A stretch of DNA of 64,000 bases from Mycolicibacter senuensis (GCF_003284925.1 NZ_QMEX01000006.1:1-64000), one strand, 5' to 3'. Shown: positions 30,111 to 37,216, counted from the first letter of the stretch. Made by a program: numbers and translations. The notes: a model not told the origin generated them from the letters alone.

Positions 30111-31223
30111 GTGTTGACACCGTTCGACGACTACCCCGTCCATCAGACACCGGTGGCGCTGGCACACGCCGGCGACGGCAACCCCGACCACTACGACAGG
30201 TTCTGGTTCAACGGCTACACCGAAGACTTCTATTTCGCTGTGGCACTGGGTATCTACCCAAATCGAGGCGTCATCGACGCCGCACTCAGTGTGGTCAGCG
30301 ACGGGGTGCAGCGCTCGGTGTTCGCCTCGGGCCGTGCGCCGTTGGATCGGACCCGGACGGCGATCGGGCCCATCAGAATCGAGATCGTCGAACCGATGCG
30401 CATCAGCCGTGTTGTCGTCGACGCGCCCGAGTACGGGCTGGGCGCCGATATGACGTTCACGGCGCGCACCGCCGGTTACGAGGAACCGCGCCAGACCCGT
30501 TATGTGGGCACGCGGTTGGCCATCGACATGACCCGTGCCTCCCAGCTGGGCCGGTGGTCGGGATCGGTGACCGTCGATGGCGCCACCAATGACTTCGACA
30601 CCCAGACCGTCTACGGCACCAAGGACCGCTCCTGGGGTCTGCGTCCGGTGGGGCTGCCGGCGTCGGCGGCGCCCGAACCGTCGGCGGGCCAGATATTTTT
30701 TCTCTGGGCCCCGTTGAATTTCGACGACGTCGCGTTGCACTACCTGACCTTCGAAGATCAGACCGGGGCATCGTGGGCTCAAAGCGGAGCCGTGTTGCCC
30801 ATTCTGCGGCCCGGTGATCCGGTCTACGGCCCCCAGGACCGAGTGGAGCACCTCGATATCAGCCACACCATCGATTGGGCGCCCGGGCTGCGCCGCTCTC
30901 GGGGGGCGCGCCTGGACTTCCGCCGCGGTGAGGCCGCGGAAAGCGTTGAGCTACAGCCGTTGCTGACCTTCCGGATGAAGGGCGCAGGATATTTCCATCC
31001 ACGGTGGTCGCACGGCCGGTGGCACGAGGAGCTGGCCGTCGGCGGCGAGCAGACCCCGGTCGCCGAGCTCGACAACCTCGCACTGGACAACATCCACGTC
31101 CAGCAGGTGATGCGGGCGCGATGGGGGGAGCGGACCGGGATCGGGGTGCTCGAGCAACTGGCGATCGGGCCGCACGATCCCAGCGGGTTCACCGGCCTGG
31201 TGGATGTGCCCGCGGTCGGGTGA
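30111..31223 (+). CDS. DUF7064/DUF7065-type protein
   Basis: 370 residues from a GTG, no signal peptide and no membrane helices. Beta-rich composition with motifs such as FWFNGYTEDFYFAVALGIYPN, TVYGTKDRSWGLRPVG and FFLWAPLNFDDVALHYLTFED. This matches a family annotated as DUF7064/7065 in mycobacteria, distantly like hydroxyneurosporene-synthase/lipocalin-like carotenoid 1,2-hydratases. Its constant pairing with CHK-type phosphotransferases suggests a shared lipid or terpenoid substrate, which is inference only. Confidence 0.7.
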   Translation: MLTPFDDYPVHQTPVALAHAGDGNPDHYDRFWFNGYTEDFYFAVALGIYPNRGVIDAALSVVSDGVQRSVFASGRAPLDRTRTAIGPIRIEIVEPMRISRVVVDAPEYGLGADMTFTARTAGYEEPRQTRYVGTRLAIDMTRASQLGRWSGSVTVDGATNDFDTQTVYGTKDRSWGLRPVGLPASAAPEPSAGQIFFLWAPLNFDDVALHYLTFEDQTGASWAQSGAVLPILRPGDPVYGPQDRVEHLDISHTIDWAPGLRRSRGARLDFRRGEAAESVELQPLLTFRMKGAGYFHPRWSHGRWHEELAVGGEQTPVAELDNLALDNIHVQQVMRARWGERTGIGVLEQLAIGPHDPSGFTGLVDVPAVG

Positions 31224-31244
31224 TCCGCCGTCCAGCGTGGGCGG

Positions 31245-32546
31245 TCAAAGGCCGGCCAGCAGTGCGCCGATTTCACGCGTCTGCCACAGGTTGAGCACGT
31301 TGACCAACATCTGCAGCGGGGCGCGGACGCTTTCGTCGTGTTTGATTGGTGCGTCGTACCTGGTCATCGCCCGGGCTGATTCGCCCAGGCGAGAGGAGAT
31401 CAGTGCCGGCACGTCAAGCAGCCAGCTGACCCCCATGATGCCCGCATAGATCAGGACCTGGCGGGTCAGTTCGCCCGGGTCGATCAGCGGGCCACCGGCT
31501 GCGGCCAACTCGGTGACGAACAGCGTCACCAGTGCATCGAAATGTTCATTCCATAAGGTGATCTCGGCCGCCGACATCGCACCCCACAGCGCCATCGCCA
31601 CATTCATCTGACTGACGCATCCCCAGTCCATCAAGCCGCACTGCAGAACATCGTCGGCGTCACGCCAGAACCACGCGTTATCGACGTTGGCGTTCCAATG
31701 GCACAGCGCGATGTGGTTCGGATCAGCTGCCAGGTGCCGCCACACCGCCGCTTCGGCCTGAACGATCATCGGTACCTGCTCGGCGAAGTCGGACAGGAAG
31801 TGCGAGGCGCGGACCCCGGCCGGGAACAGCCCGGGATGGGTGCTGGTGAAGTCGGTGAGGCGTGCCAGCTGCCGCGCCAATCTGTTTTCGCTGAGCGGAC
31901 GCCGCTCACCGACGGTGGCCGCCTGAAGATCGACGGGGAAGGCGTCGATCGCACCGCCGGCGGCACCGCTACGGTGCCAGCCGGCCAGCCTGGCCAGCGA
32001 GACCGTCATGGCCCGGTAGTGATCCAGCGGATCGGGCATCTCATAGTCCAGGCACTTGTGGTGTTGTTGTTCGATTCCGTTGTCACCAAACATGATCCGC
32101 TCGCTGATCAGCAGCCCGGTGCCGGACTCGCCGTGATAGTCGGCGAACAGTGTGGCCGGCACGGTGATCGGAAATCCGGGTGTGCGCGCCAACTCGGCAA
32201 AGCGAACCTCGGCCTTCATCTGGGTTCTGCCGACATCGCGAACGGGGTCATCGAGGTCGCGGGAGAACTTCACGAACAGTTCGGTGGGCAGCTGGGGATC
32301 ACAACCGGCGTACTCGATCGACAGCCGGGCCTTGCGGCCGGTGCTTCCGCCGCCGACCTCCGCGAAATCGGTGATGTTCGCTACCGCACTGTCGGCCGCC
32401 AGAGTTCCGTACCCGCGCAGCGCGCGGGTGAGAAATCCGCTCCCACGGCTCAACATCTCTTCGGGATCGACCGGCAACGCGATGCCGGTGTCATCGCCGG
32501 GTACCGCGCTAACACCGGTGGCCGATACCGGGCGAGAAGGTGTCAT
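31245..32546 (-). CDS. phosphotransferase-family protein with altered catalytic loop
   Basis: 433-residue member of the APH/CHK fold. Where active kinases have HGDxxxxN, this protein reads LCHWNANVDNAW: His283 is kept, but Gly and the catalytic Asp are replaced by Trp284 and Asn285. The later Asp of the metal site is present in GLMDWG. It may therefore be a pseudokinase or use a modified mechanism. I use the ATG at 32546. It converges on the DUF7064-type gene, making three genes of a linked theme. Confidence 0.78.
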   Translation of the reverse strand: MTPSRPVSATGVSAVPGDDTGIALPVDPEEMLSRGSGFLTRALRGYGTLAADSAVANITDFAEVGGGSTGRKARLSIEYAGCDPQLPTELFVKFSRDLDDPVRDVGRTQMKAEVRFAELARTPGFPITVPATLFADYHGESGTGLLISERIMFGDNGIEQQHHKCLDYEMPDPLDHYRAMTVSLARLAGWHRSGAAGGAIDAFPVDLQAATVGERRPLSENRLARQLARLTDFTSTHPGLFPAGVRASHFLSDFAEQVPMIVQAEAAVWRHLAADPNHIALCHWNANVDNAWFWRDADDVLQCGLMDWGCVSQMNVAMALWGAMSAAEITLWNEHFDALVTLFVTELAAAGGPLIDPGELTRQVLIYAGIMGVSWLLDVPALISSRLGESARAMTRYDAPIKHDESVRAPLQMLVNVLNLWQTREIGALLAGL

Positions 32547-32670
32547 GGCTGGTGACCGCGAGTCCTCTTGCATCGAGCGAAATCAACCCGTCCATCGTTT
32601 CACACGGCGCCATGGTGGCGTGCCCAGCGTGCCGCACAGCGACTGTCACGTGCCCTGCTTCGGGGCTTCA

Positions 32671-32689
32671 ATTCGTCACCGTGACGTAT
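32671..32689 (+). repeat. palindromic repeat ATTCGTCACCGTGACGTAT, copy A
   Basis: 19-base element whose core CGTCAC-C-GTGACG is a perfect inverted repeat. An identical copy lies at 33916-33934 and a near copy at 33778-33795. It is about 110 bases upstream of the secreted-peptide gene, inside a 255-base gene-free gap (32547-32801) that otherwise shows nothing recognisable. Confidence 0.75.
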
Positions 32690-32801
32690 CAGTGTCCCGC
32701 CGCACCCGGTGGAATTCGTGATTGCGCCTCCGCCGGAGGGGGTAGTGCTAATGAATCGACATCCAGATCGGGGATCTGGACACTTCCGAGGGGAGGCAAT
32801 C

Positions 32802-33047
32802 ATGGGAAAGTTCGTTTTTCGCATGGCATGCGCCGCGGCCGTGGCGTTCGCACCGGGCGTGTATGTGGCAGCGGTAGCGCCCAGCGTTGGCTCGGCTCAA
32901 CCGCCTGATTGCGGACCGGGCAACTTCTGGAACCCGGGTGCCAATGCCTGCCAGCCGTCAGCGCCGCCCAATTGCGGTCCTGGCAACTGGTGGAACCCGG
33001 GCGCCAATGCATGTCAGCCGGTAGCGCCGCCGCCGCCGCAGCGGTAA
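32802..33047 (+). CDS. small secreted protein with two Cys/Pro/Gly/Asn repeats
   Basis: 81-residue exported protein. GGGGAGG lies 5 bases upstream of the ATG at 32802. The signal peptide (MGKFVFRMACAAAVAFAPG..., probably cleaved after GSA near 31) leaves a mature part of about 50 residues. This is nearly all two tandem copies of a 21-residue unit built on CGPGNxWNPGANACQP, ending in PVAPPPPQR. Two Cys per unit could pair. Short Cys-containing repeat peptides of this style occur in mycobacteria without known function. Confidence 0.7.
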   Translation: MGKFVFRMACAAAVAFAPGVYVAAVAPSVGSAQPPDCGPGNFWNPGANACQPSAPPNCGPGNWWNPGANACQPVAPPPPQR

Positions 33048-33150
33048 AGCGGTGGCGCTGCAGCGTCGACGACGCTGAGCATGACGGGTTGGCCGCGATA
33101 TGGAGCGGATCGCGGCGACCCGTCACGCTCACGCAGGCATACTGAGCAGC

Positions 33151-33657
33151 GTGCCAACAATCACCGCGGTCCACGGCGACATCACCGAGCAGCAAGTCGA
33201 CGCCGTAGTCAACCCAGCCAACACCGCTATGCGCGGCGGTGGCGGCGCGGATGGCGCGATCCATCGCGCCGGTGGCGCCGCCATTCTGCGCGACTGCATC
33301 AACAAGTTCCCCAACGGACTGGCCACCGGTGACGCAGGATGGACGACCGCAGGCGACCTGCCTGCCCGGTGGGTCATTCACACGGTCGGCCCGAATTTCA
33401 ACGCCGGCCAGACAGACCGTTCACTGCTGGAGTCCTGCTACCGACGGGCGTTGGAGGTTGCCGACGAACTCGGCGCGCGAGTCATCGCCTTTCCGCTCAT
33501 CAGCGCCGGCGCCTACGGCTGGCCGGAGCACGACGCCATCGCCGCCGCCATCGACACCATTGCCGCCGTCGACACTCGCGTCGACGAGGTGCGACTGGTG
33601 GCTTTCGACGCCGGGATGCACAAGCAGGTGCTGGCGCAGTTGGCTACCCCGGACTGA
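33151..33657 (+). CDS. macro-domain protein (ADP-ribose/O-acetyl-ADP-ribose hydrolase)
   Basis: 168-residue single macro domain of the MacroD/YmdB type. The ADP-ribose site shows VNPANTAMRGGGGADGAIH near 22-40, and a second loop reads FPLISAGAYGWP near 112-123. Such enzymes remove ADP-ribose from acidic residues or deacetylate O-acetyl-ADP-ribose, in the cytoplasm. GTG start at 33151. It lies at the edge of the island with two toxin-antitoxin pairs and an extra NAD synthetase. Confidence 0.88.
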   Translation: MPTITAVHGDITEQQVDAVVNPANTAMRGGGGADGAIHRAGGAAILRDCINKFPNGLATGDAGWTTAGDLPARWVIHTVGPNFNAGQTDRSLLESCYRRALEVADELGARVIAFPLISAGAYGWPEHDAIAAAIDTIAAVDTRVDEVRLVAFDAGMHKQVLAQLATPD

Positions 33658-33693
33658 TCCGCAGCGCCAGAACGATGTCGGCGGATCTTCGGA

Positions 33694-33723
33694 GTGCGGC
33701 TTCCTGTTCTTCGGAAGCCGCAC
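33694..33723 (+). terminator. perfect 11-bp hairpin after the macro-domain gene
   Basis: GTGCGGCTTCC and GGAAGCCGCAC form a perfect 11-base stem around an 8-base loop, starting 36 bases after the macro stop. No T-run follows, which is common for mycobacterial terminators. It may instead be a bidirectional or RNA-stability element. Confidence 0.55.
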
Positions 33724-33777
33724 GCGGGGAAGATAACTCGTCACCGCACAGTTGGCCGTGGGGCGACACCCGAACAG

Positions 33778-33795
33778 TTCGTCGCCGTGACGTAT
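33778..33795 (+). repeat. palindromic repeat, copy B (one mismatch)
   Basis: TTCGTCGCCGTGACGTAT, differing from copies A and C by A to G in the left arm and by lacking the first A. Confidence 0.65.
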
Positions 33796-33814
33796 ATCAG
33801 GCAGGCGCAACGCC

Positions 33815-33839
33815 GGTACCGGTGCGTGCTCGACAGGTG
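33815..33839 (+). repeat. 25-bp direct repeat, copy 1
   Basis: Matches 34174-34198 at 23 of 25 positions. The shared tail is GTGCTCGACAGGTG. The copies are 359 bases apart on the same strand. Confidence 0.65.
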
Positions 33840-33915
33840 ATCTGAGGGCAAGTATCCGACATCGTCTTGACTATCGACCAAAGCCGCAGCTTCAAAAGCC
33901 CGCCACGCCTACATG

Positions 33916-33934
33916 ATTCGTCACCGTGACGTAT
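33916..33934 (+). repeat. palindromic repeat ATTCGTCACCGTGACGTAT, copy C
   Basis: Identical over 19 bases to copy A at 32671-32689. The core inverted repeat is CGTCAC-C-GTGACG. Confidence 0.75.
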
Positions 33935-34173
33935 TACGGGCGGCCCTGCGGCAGGGTGGCGCGGGTGATGGGACTGCCGGCTACGGCGCCAGGCGGCCGG
34001 GGCTCGCTCATGATTTCACCGAACACCGAATTATTCGCTAAGCGATTGCAGGATGCGTCAACCTACCGCAGCGGCTCGTTCGCGACCGGAGACGTCGGAC
34101 CAGTGCCGAGAAGTGCGCACCAATCATCACGGGCGCGAGCACATTCATCTGATGCAACTCGCAACAGTTTGCT

Positions 34174-34198
34174 GGTGCCGGTGAGTGCTCGACAGGTG
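34174..34198 (+). repeat. 25-bp direct repeat, copy 2
   Basis: Second copy of the element at 33815-33839, about 85 bases upstream of the relB-like start. Confidence 0.65.
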
Positions 34199-34231
34199 CG
34201 GGTTGCCGCGGGTGGCGGCGCGAGGAACATA

Positions 34232-34247
34232 GGCTTTAATTCAAGCC
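34232..34247. promoter_or_regulatory. palindrome upstream of relBE-like operon
   Basis: GGCTTTAATTCAAGCC is palindromic except for one mismatched pair and lies 35 bases before the antitoxin ATG. RelB-type antitoxins bind palindromes over their own promoter, so this is a candidate autoregulatory operator. TAATATAAG at 34270-34278 may hold the -10 element. Confidence 0.5.
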
Positions 34248-34282
34248 GATCCTCGGCCGTGATTTCGGCTAATATAAGTGAC

Positions 34283-34564
34283 ATGCGGATAGTGGCCATC
34301 TCGAAGATGAAGGACAAGCTCAACGAGTACGTCGATGCGGTCGCCCACACGCAGGATCAGATCACGATCACCAAGAACGGTGCACCGGCGGCGGTGCTCG
34401 TCGGCGCCGACGAGTGGGAATCGCTGCAGGAGACGCTCTATTGGCTTTCCCAGCCCAGGATCCAGGAATCGATTGCTGAGGCCGACGCCGATATTGACGC
34501 TGGGCGCACGTACGGCGAGGACGAAATTCGCACCGAATTCGGTGCACCTCGGCGTGCCGGCTAA
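34283..34564 (+). CDS. RelB/Phd-YefM-type antitoxin
   Basis: 93-residue antitoxin. Residues 1-50 give the Phd/YefM DNA-binding fold (RIVAISKMKDKLNEYVDAV, then ITITKNGAPAAVLV). The acidic C-terminal half (ESIAEADADIDAGRTYGEDEIR) would wrap the toxin. It resembles M. tuberculosis RelB (Rv1247c). There is almost no leader with a ribosome site before the ATG at 34283, so translation may be leaderless. The toxin gene follows after 8 bases. Confidence 0.88.
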   Translation: MRIVAISKMKDKLNEYVDAVAHTQDQITITKNGAPAAVLVGADEWESLQETLYWLSQPRIQESIAEADADIDAGRTYGEDEIRTEFGAPRRAG

Positions 34565-34572
34565 CGTAGCCG

Positions 34573-34836
34573 ATGGGTTACACGGTTAGGTTCACCGGCA
34601 CCGCGCGACGCGACCTGCGCAAGCTGCCGCCGCGGGTGCTCTCGGCCGTGATTGAGTTCGCGTTCGGCGACCTGGCACATGAACCGCACCGCGTTGGCAA
34701 GCCGCTCCGGCGCGAACTGACCGGGCTGTATAGCGCCCGGCGCGGACCGTACCGCCTGTTGTACCGGATCGACGAGGTTTGCTCACTGGTGCTGATTCAG
34801 CGTGTCGATCATCGCGCGGATGTTTACCGACGCTGA
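34573..34836 (+). CDS. RelE-family toxin
   Basis: 87-residue RelE/ParE-fold toxin, expected to cleave mRNA in the ribosome A site. Recognisable stretches are ARRDLRKLPPRV, the HRVGKPLRRELTGLYSARRGPYRLLYRI core with the basic residues used in catalysis, and a C-terminal Tyr in ADVYRR. It resembles Rv1246c. It looks intact, with the complete C-terminus. Neutralised by the antitoxin encoded upstream. Confidence 0.9.
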   Translation: MGYTVRFTGTARRDLRKLPPRVLSAVIEFAFGDLAHEPHRVGKPLRRELTGLYSARRGPYRLLYRIDEVCSLVLIQRVDHRADVYRR

Positions 34837-34990
34837 AGATCGCAGCCCCGCACAACTGGTCGGATCTCACGGACACAACTCGAACGAAAAGCCATGCACT
34901 GCAAGCGCCACTCGTATTGGTTTAACGCCGATAACGTACATTATGTCAACTGAAGTACGCCGTATTGCACTGTCGGGCAACGGCTCTCGC

Positions 34991-35323
34991 CTACCGCGCA
35001 AGGCCGAGGAATGCCATCATCGCTCGCTCGACCTCGACGAGTTGTTCAGCGGTCAACCGACCGACTCGGGCGTGGACACTCGATCTTTTGACGGTTGTGA
35101 GCTTGTCGATCATGACGTCACTGTCGTGCTCAAGTCCGGACAACAGTCCGTCTCCGCCGGCTATCCGGATGCGCATCAACGGCGCATCCAACAGCGTGCT
35201 GGACATCGGAGCAACGGTCACTGAACTCGTGGCATCAAAGAGATCGTCCTGAACAATCACTGCTGGACGCGGTTTGGTCGCGTACACACCCCCCGCTACG
35301 GTCCAGACCTCCCCCCTGTTCAC
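34991..35323 (-). CDS. MazF-family endoribonuclease toxin
   Basis: 110-residue PemK/MazF toxin that would cut single-stranded RNA at short sequences. The N-terminus [26 protein letters not shown] matches the MazF beta barrel, and VAPMSSTL follows. The C-terminal helix [14 protein letters not shown] is complete. I use the GTG at 35323, which overlaps the antitoxin stop by 4 bases (GTGA). An ATG at 35335 would add four residues. It converges on relE across 154 bases in which I see nothing further. Confidence 0.88.
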   Translation of the reverse strand: MNRGEVWTVAGGVYATKPRPAVIVQDDLFDATSSVTVAPMSSTLLDAPLMRIRIAGGDGLLSGLEHDSDVMIDKLTTVKRSSVHARVGRLTAEQLVEVERAMMAFLGLAR

Positions 35324-35526
35324 TCCTCGTCCCATGGCGTCGAGATGGCCTCAATGAAGTCCTGGTCATCGGCGTTTTCGTCCGCTCGTGCGACCAACGA
35401 AGCCTGACGATGCGCCTCGGCGGCAAAACTCTCAGTGCGCACATCAGGCACCCAGACCTGCAGCGGTCGCAGGCCCCGCTCGCGCATCCGCCGCCGGTAC
35501 TCACTGACCCTTTCCCGCACTGCCAT
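35320..35526 (-). CDS. MazE-family antitoxin (DUF3018)
   Basis: 68-residue antitoxin. The N-terminus [19 protein letters not shown] followed by QVWVPDVR is the DUF3018/MazE ribbon-helix-helix-like motif. The acidic tail ([21 protein letters not shown]) would bind MazF. It is the first gene of the two-gene operon. A perfect 12-base palindrome lies just upstream. Confidence 0.85.
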   Translation of the reverse strand: MAVRERVSEYRRRMRERGLRPLQVWVPDVRTESFAAEAHRQASLVARADENADDQDFIEAISTPWDEE

Positions 35527-35534
35527 GCCAGTAT

Positions 35535-35546
35535 GTTACATGTAAC
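35535..35546. promoter_or_regulatory. perfect palindrome GTTACATGTAAC upstream of mazEF
   Basis: 12-base perfect palindrome ending 8 bases from the antitoxin start codon (transcribed leftwards). Its position fits an autoregulatory operator of the MazE-MazF complex. Confidence 0.6.
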
Positions 35547-35610
35547 GCTGAGTCTGCGCAGCCGGCGGTCGGACCGACCCTGACTCCATCTTGCGCCCCG
35601 GCAAGAATAC

Positions 35611-35643
35611 GGCGGAATCGAATATGGCGGGTTACCAGTAAAG
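35611..35643 (+). repeat. 33-bp direct repeat, copy 1
   Basis: Matches 36264-36296 at 30 of 33 positions. The shared end is GTTACCAGTAAAG. The two copies, 653 bases apart, bracket two tiny membrane-protein genes. Confidence 0.7.
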
Positions 35644-35716
35644 CTCGTCGTATTACACCTCGCCTTATACCTCGCCCCAACGGTTTCCATCCCCGTCGGT
35701 GAAGGGATTCACAACT

Positions 35717-35872
35717 TCATCGCCGGCGCTCGTCCTCGGCGGCAGCGCGACGCGCGGCCTCGATCACCTCAGGCGGTACTGGCCTACGCAACCACGCCCG
35801 CAGTCGCATCAGCCCGCCGGCGACTGTCCCGATAGCGAGCATGGCAACGATGATCCAGAGCGCGGTCGACAT
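35717..35872 (-). CDS. 51-residue single-pass membrane protein
   Basis: Starts at an ATG with GGGGAGA about 9 bases upstream. One membrane helix (TALWIIVAMLAIGTVAGGLM, residues ~3-22) is followed by a basic segment (RLRAWLRRPVPPE) and an amphipathic Ala/Arg-rich tail. The topology is that of small membrane-anchored regulators or holin-like peptides, but no family is recognised. Confidence 0.55.
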   Translation of the reverse strand: MSTALWIIVAMLAIGTVAGGLMRLRAWLRRPVPPEVIEAARRAAAEDERRR

Positions 35873-35990
35873 GTGGCAATTCTCCCCGTGTCCAGGCGGC
35901 ATGAGGCCATATTCCCAGCTCTAATGTTGTGCGGCCCGGGCGGTGATCCTTTCAACCTGACCGGTGGCGCGACCCCCGTAAGCTCACCGC

Positions 35991-36200
35991 ATGCCCAAAG
36001 CGACACTGGCCGGCACCGGGGAAGCGGTGATGCTGACAGTGGGACTGTCGGCCTATGCGGCGTTGACCCTCGCCAGCATCGCGGTGGCGATCGGCAGCGC
36101 CCACCGACGCCGGCGACGCCGCGCGATCTGTGCCTCGGTGATGGTCGGGGTGCTGATCCTGGGCGGGCTCGTTGCGGCGATTTGCAGCAGCGTCGCGTGA
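35991..36200 (+). CDS. 69-residue two-helix membrane protein
   Basis: Two hydrophobic helices (~13-35 and ~48-66) separated by a run of Arg (SAHRRRRRRAICAS), giving a hairpin with a cytoplasmic basic loop. The ribosome site is weak. It lies between the two 33-base repeats and is divergent from the other small membrane gene. Function unknown. Confidence 0.45.
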   Translation: MPKATLAGTGEAVMLTVGLSAYAALTLASIAVAIGSAHRRRRRRAICASVMVGVLILGGLVAAICSSVA

Positions 36201-36263
36201 ACCCTCACAAAGCGGGAGGGGCAACACAGGATGATTGGCGACGTCGGCTCAGCGCCTCTCCCT

Positions 36264-36296
36264 GGCGGGATCGAATACGGCGAGTTACCAGTAAAG
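36264..36296 (+). repeat. 33-bp direct repeat, copy 2
   Basis: Second copy of the element at 35611-35643, ending about 70 bases before nadE. Confidence 0.7.
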
Positions 36297-36367
36297 GTTT
36301 GAGGCGGTCCGCCCACAGCAAGAGTCAGCAACACCGATCAGAAGCGGGCGGTTGCTAGCCTCGGCTT

Positions 36368-37216
36368 ATGACCGACAGTGACACTCAGCAGCAGCGGATC
36401 ATCGAAGACCTGGAGACCGTCTCCGCCTTCGACGCCGCCCGCGAGACCGAGCGTCGCATCCGGTTCCTCGCGGAGTACGTCCTCCACACCGGCACCCAGG
36501 GCTTGGTGCTCGGCATCTCCGGTGGCGTCGACTCCACGGTGGCTGGGCGCCTGTGCCAGCTGGCGTGCGAGCGGGTGCGGGCCGAGGGCGGCGATGCCGC
36601 GTTCGTGGCGATCCGACTGCCCTACGGCGTCCAGAAGGACGAGGCGGACGCCATCCGAGCCGTGGCGGCGATCGGGGCGGACGAGGTGTACACGGTCAAC
36701 ATCAAAGACGCGGTCGACGGCATGTGGGATGCCTGCCTCGCGGCCGGCATCTCGATCGCCGACGCGCGGGCCGACTTCGTCAAGGGCAACGTCAAGGCGC
36801 GCGAGCGGATGATCGCCCAGTACACCGTCGCCGGGGCCCGCAACATGCTCGTCGTCGGCACGGACCAGGCGGCAGAGGCGGTCGTCGGCTTCTTCACCAA
36901 GCACGGCGACGGCGCCGCCGACCTCACGCCGCTGTACGGCCTCCCGAAGCGCCGCGTCCGCGAGATCGGCCGACATCTCGGCATGCCGGAGAACCTCATC
37001 GAGAAGGTGCCCACCGCCGATCTGGAAGAGGACAAGCCGCTCATCTCCGACGAGGTGGCCCTCGGCGTTCGCTACGCCGTCATCGACGACTACCTCGAGG
37101 GCGGCGACGTCTCCCCTGCCGACGAGGCGACGATCCTGGGCTGGTACCGGCGCACCGGCCACAAGCGCGCGCTGCCCGTCACCCCGGCGGGCTGGGATGC
37201 CTCACGCGGCGCCTGA
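36368..37216 (+). CDS. nadE: ammonia-dependent NAD synthetase
   Basis: 282-residue enzyme that would amidate deamido-NAD to NAD using free ammonia. The pyrophosphatase P-loop SGGVDST is near 50-56, and [21 protein letters not shown] and [13 protein letters not shown] are the family's substrate-binding stretches. Length equals the short E. coli/Bacillus type (~275). Mycobacteria normally rely on the long glutamine-dependent NadE (Rv2438c, with a nitrilase domain), which this is not. Stand-alone gene next to toxin-antitoxin loci, probably acquired. Confidence 0.92.
   Translation: MTDSDTQQQRIIEDLETVSAFDAARETERRIRFLAEYVLHTGTQGLVLGISGGVDSTVAGRLCQLACERVRAEGGDAAFVAIRLPYGVQKDEADAIRAVAAIGADEVYTVNIKDAVDGMWDACLAAGISIADARADFVKGNVKARERMIAQYTVAGARNMLVVGTDQAAEAVVGFFTKHGDGAADLTPLYGLPKRRVREIGRHLGMPENLIEKVPTADLEEDKPLISDEVALGVRYAVIDDYLEGGDVSPADEATILGWYRRTGHKRALPVTPAGWDASRGA

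Larger units (their letters stand above)
33724..34231. other. gene-free stretch with short repeats
   Basis: About 500 bases without a credible gene. It holds two copies of the CGTCACCGTGACG-type palindrome (33778-33795 and 33916-33934). It also holds both copies of a 25-base direct repeat built on GTGCTCGACAGGTG (33815-33839 and 34174-34198). Base composition is less GC-rich than the flanking genes and open frames here lack normal codon bias, so it looks like acquired or eroded DNA. Confidence 0.6.

Noticed and set aside
29229-30866. Minus-strand frame of 545 codons across the phosphotransferase and DUF7064-type genes
   Set aside because: Spans two genuine genes and their gap; composition is that of an antisense frame.
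32671-33934. CRISPR-like reading of the repeated 19-mers
   Set aside because: Only three copies with irregular spacing (1090 and about 120 bases) and no cas genes.
33926-34282. 119-codon upstream extension of the RelB-like antitoxin
   Set aside because: The extension has no family resemblance and crosses the palindrome and a promoter-like TATAA; the antitoxin fold starts at 34283.
34802-35224. Plus-strand frame of 140 codons between relE and mazF
   Set aside because: Overlaps mazF antisense; the product is Ser/Arg-rich with no coding bias.
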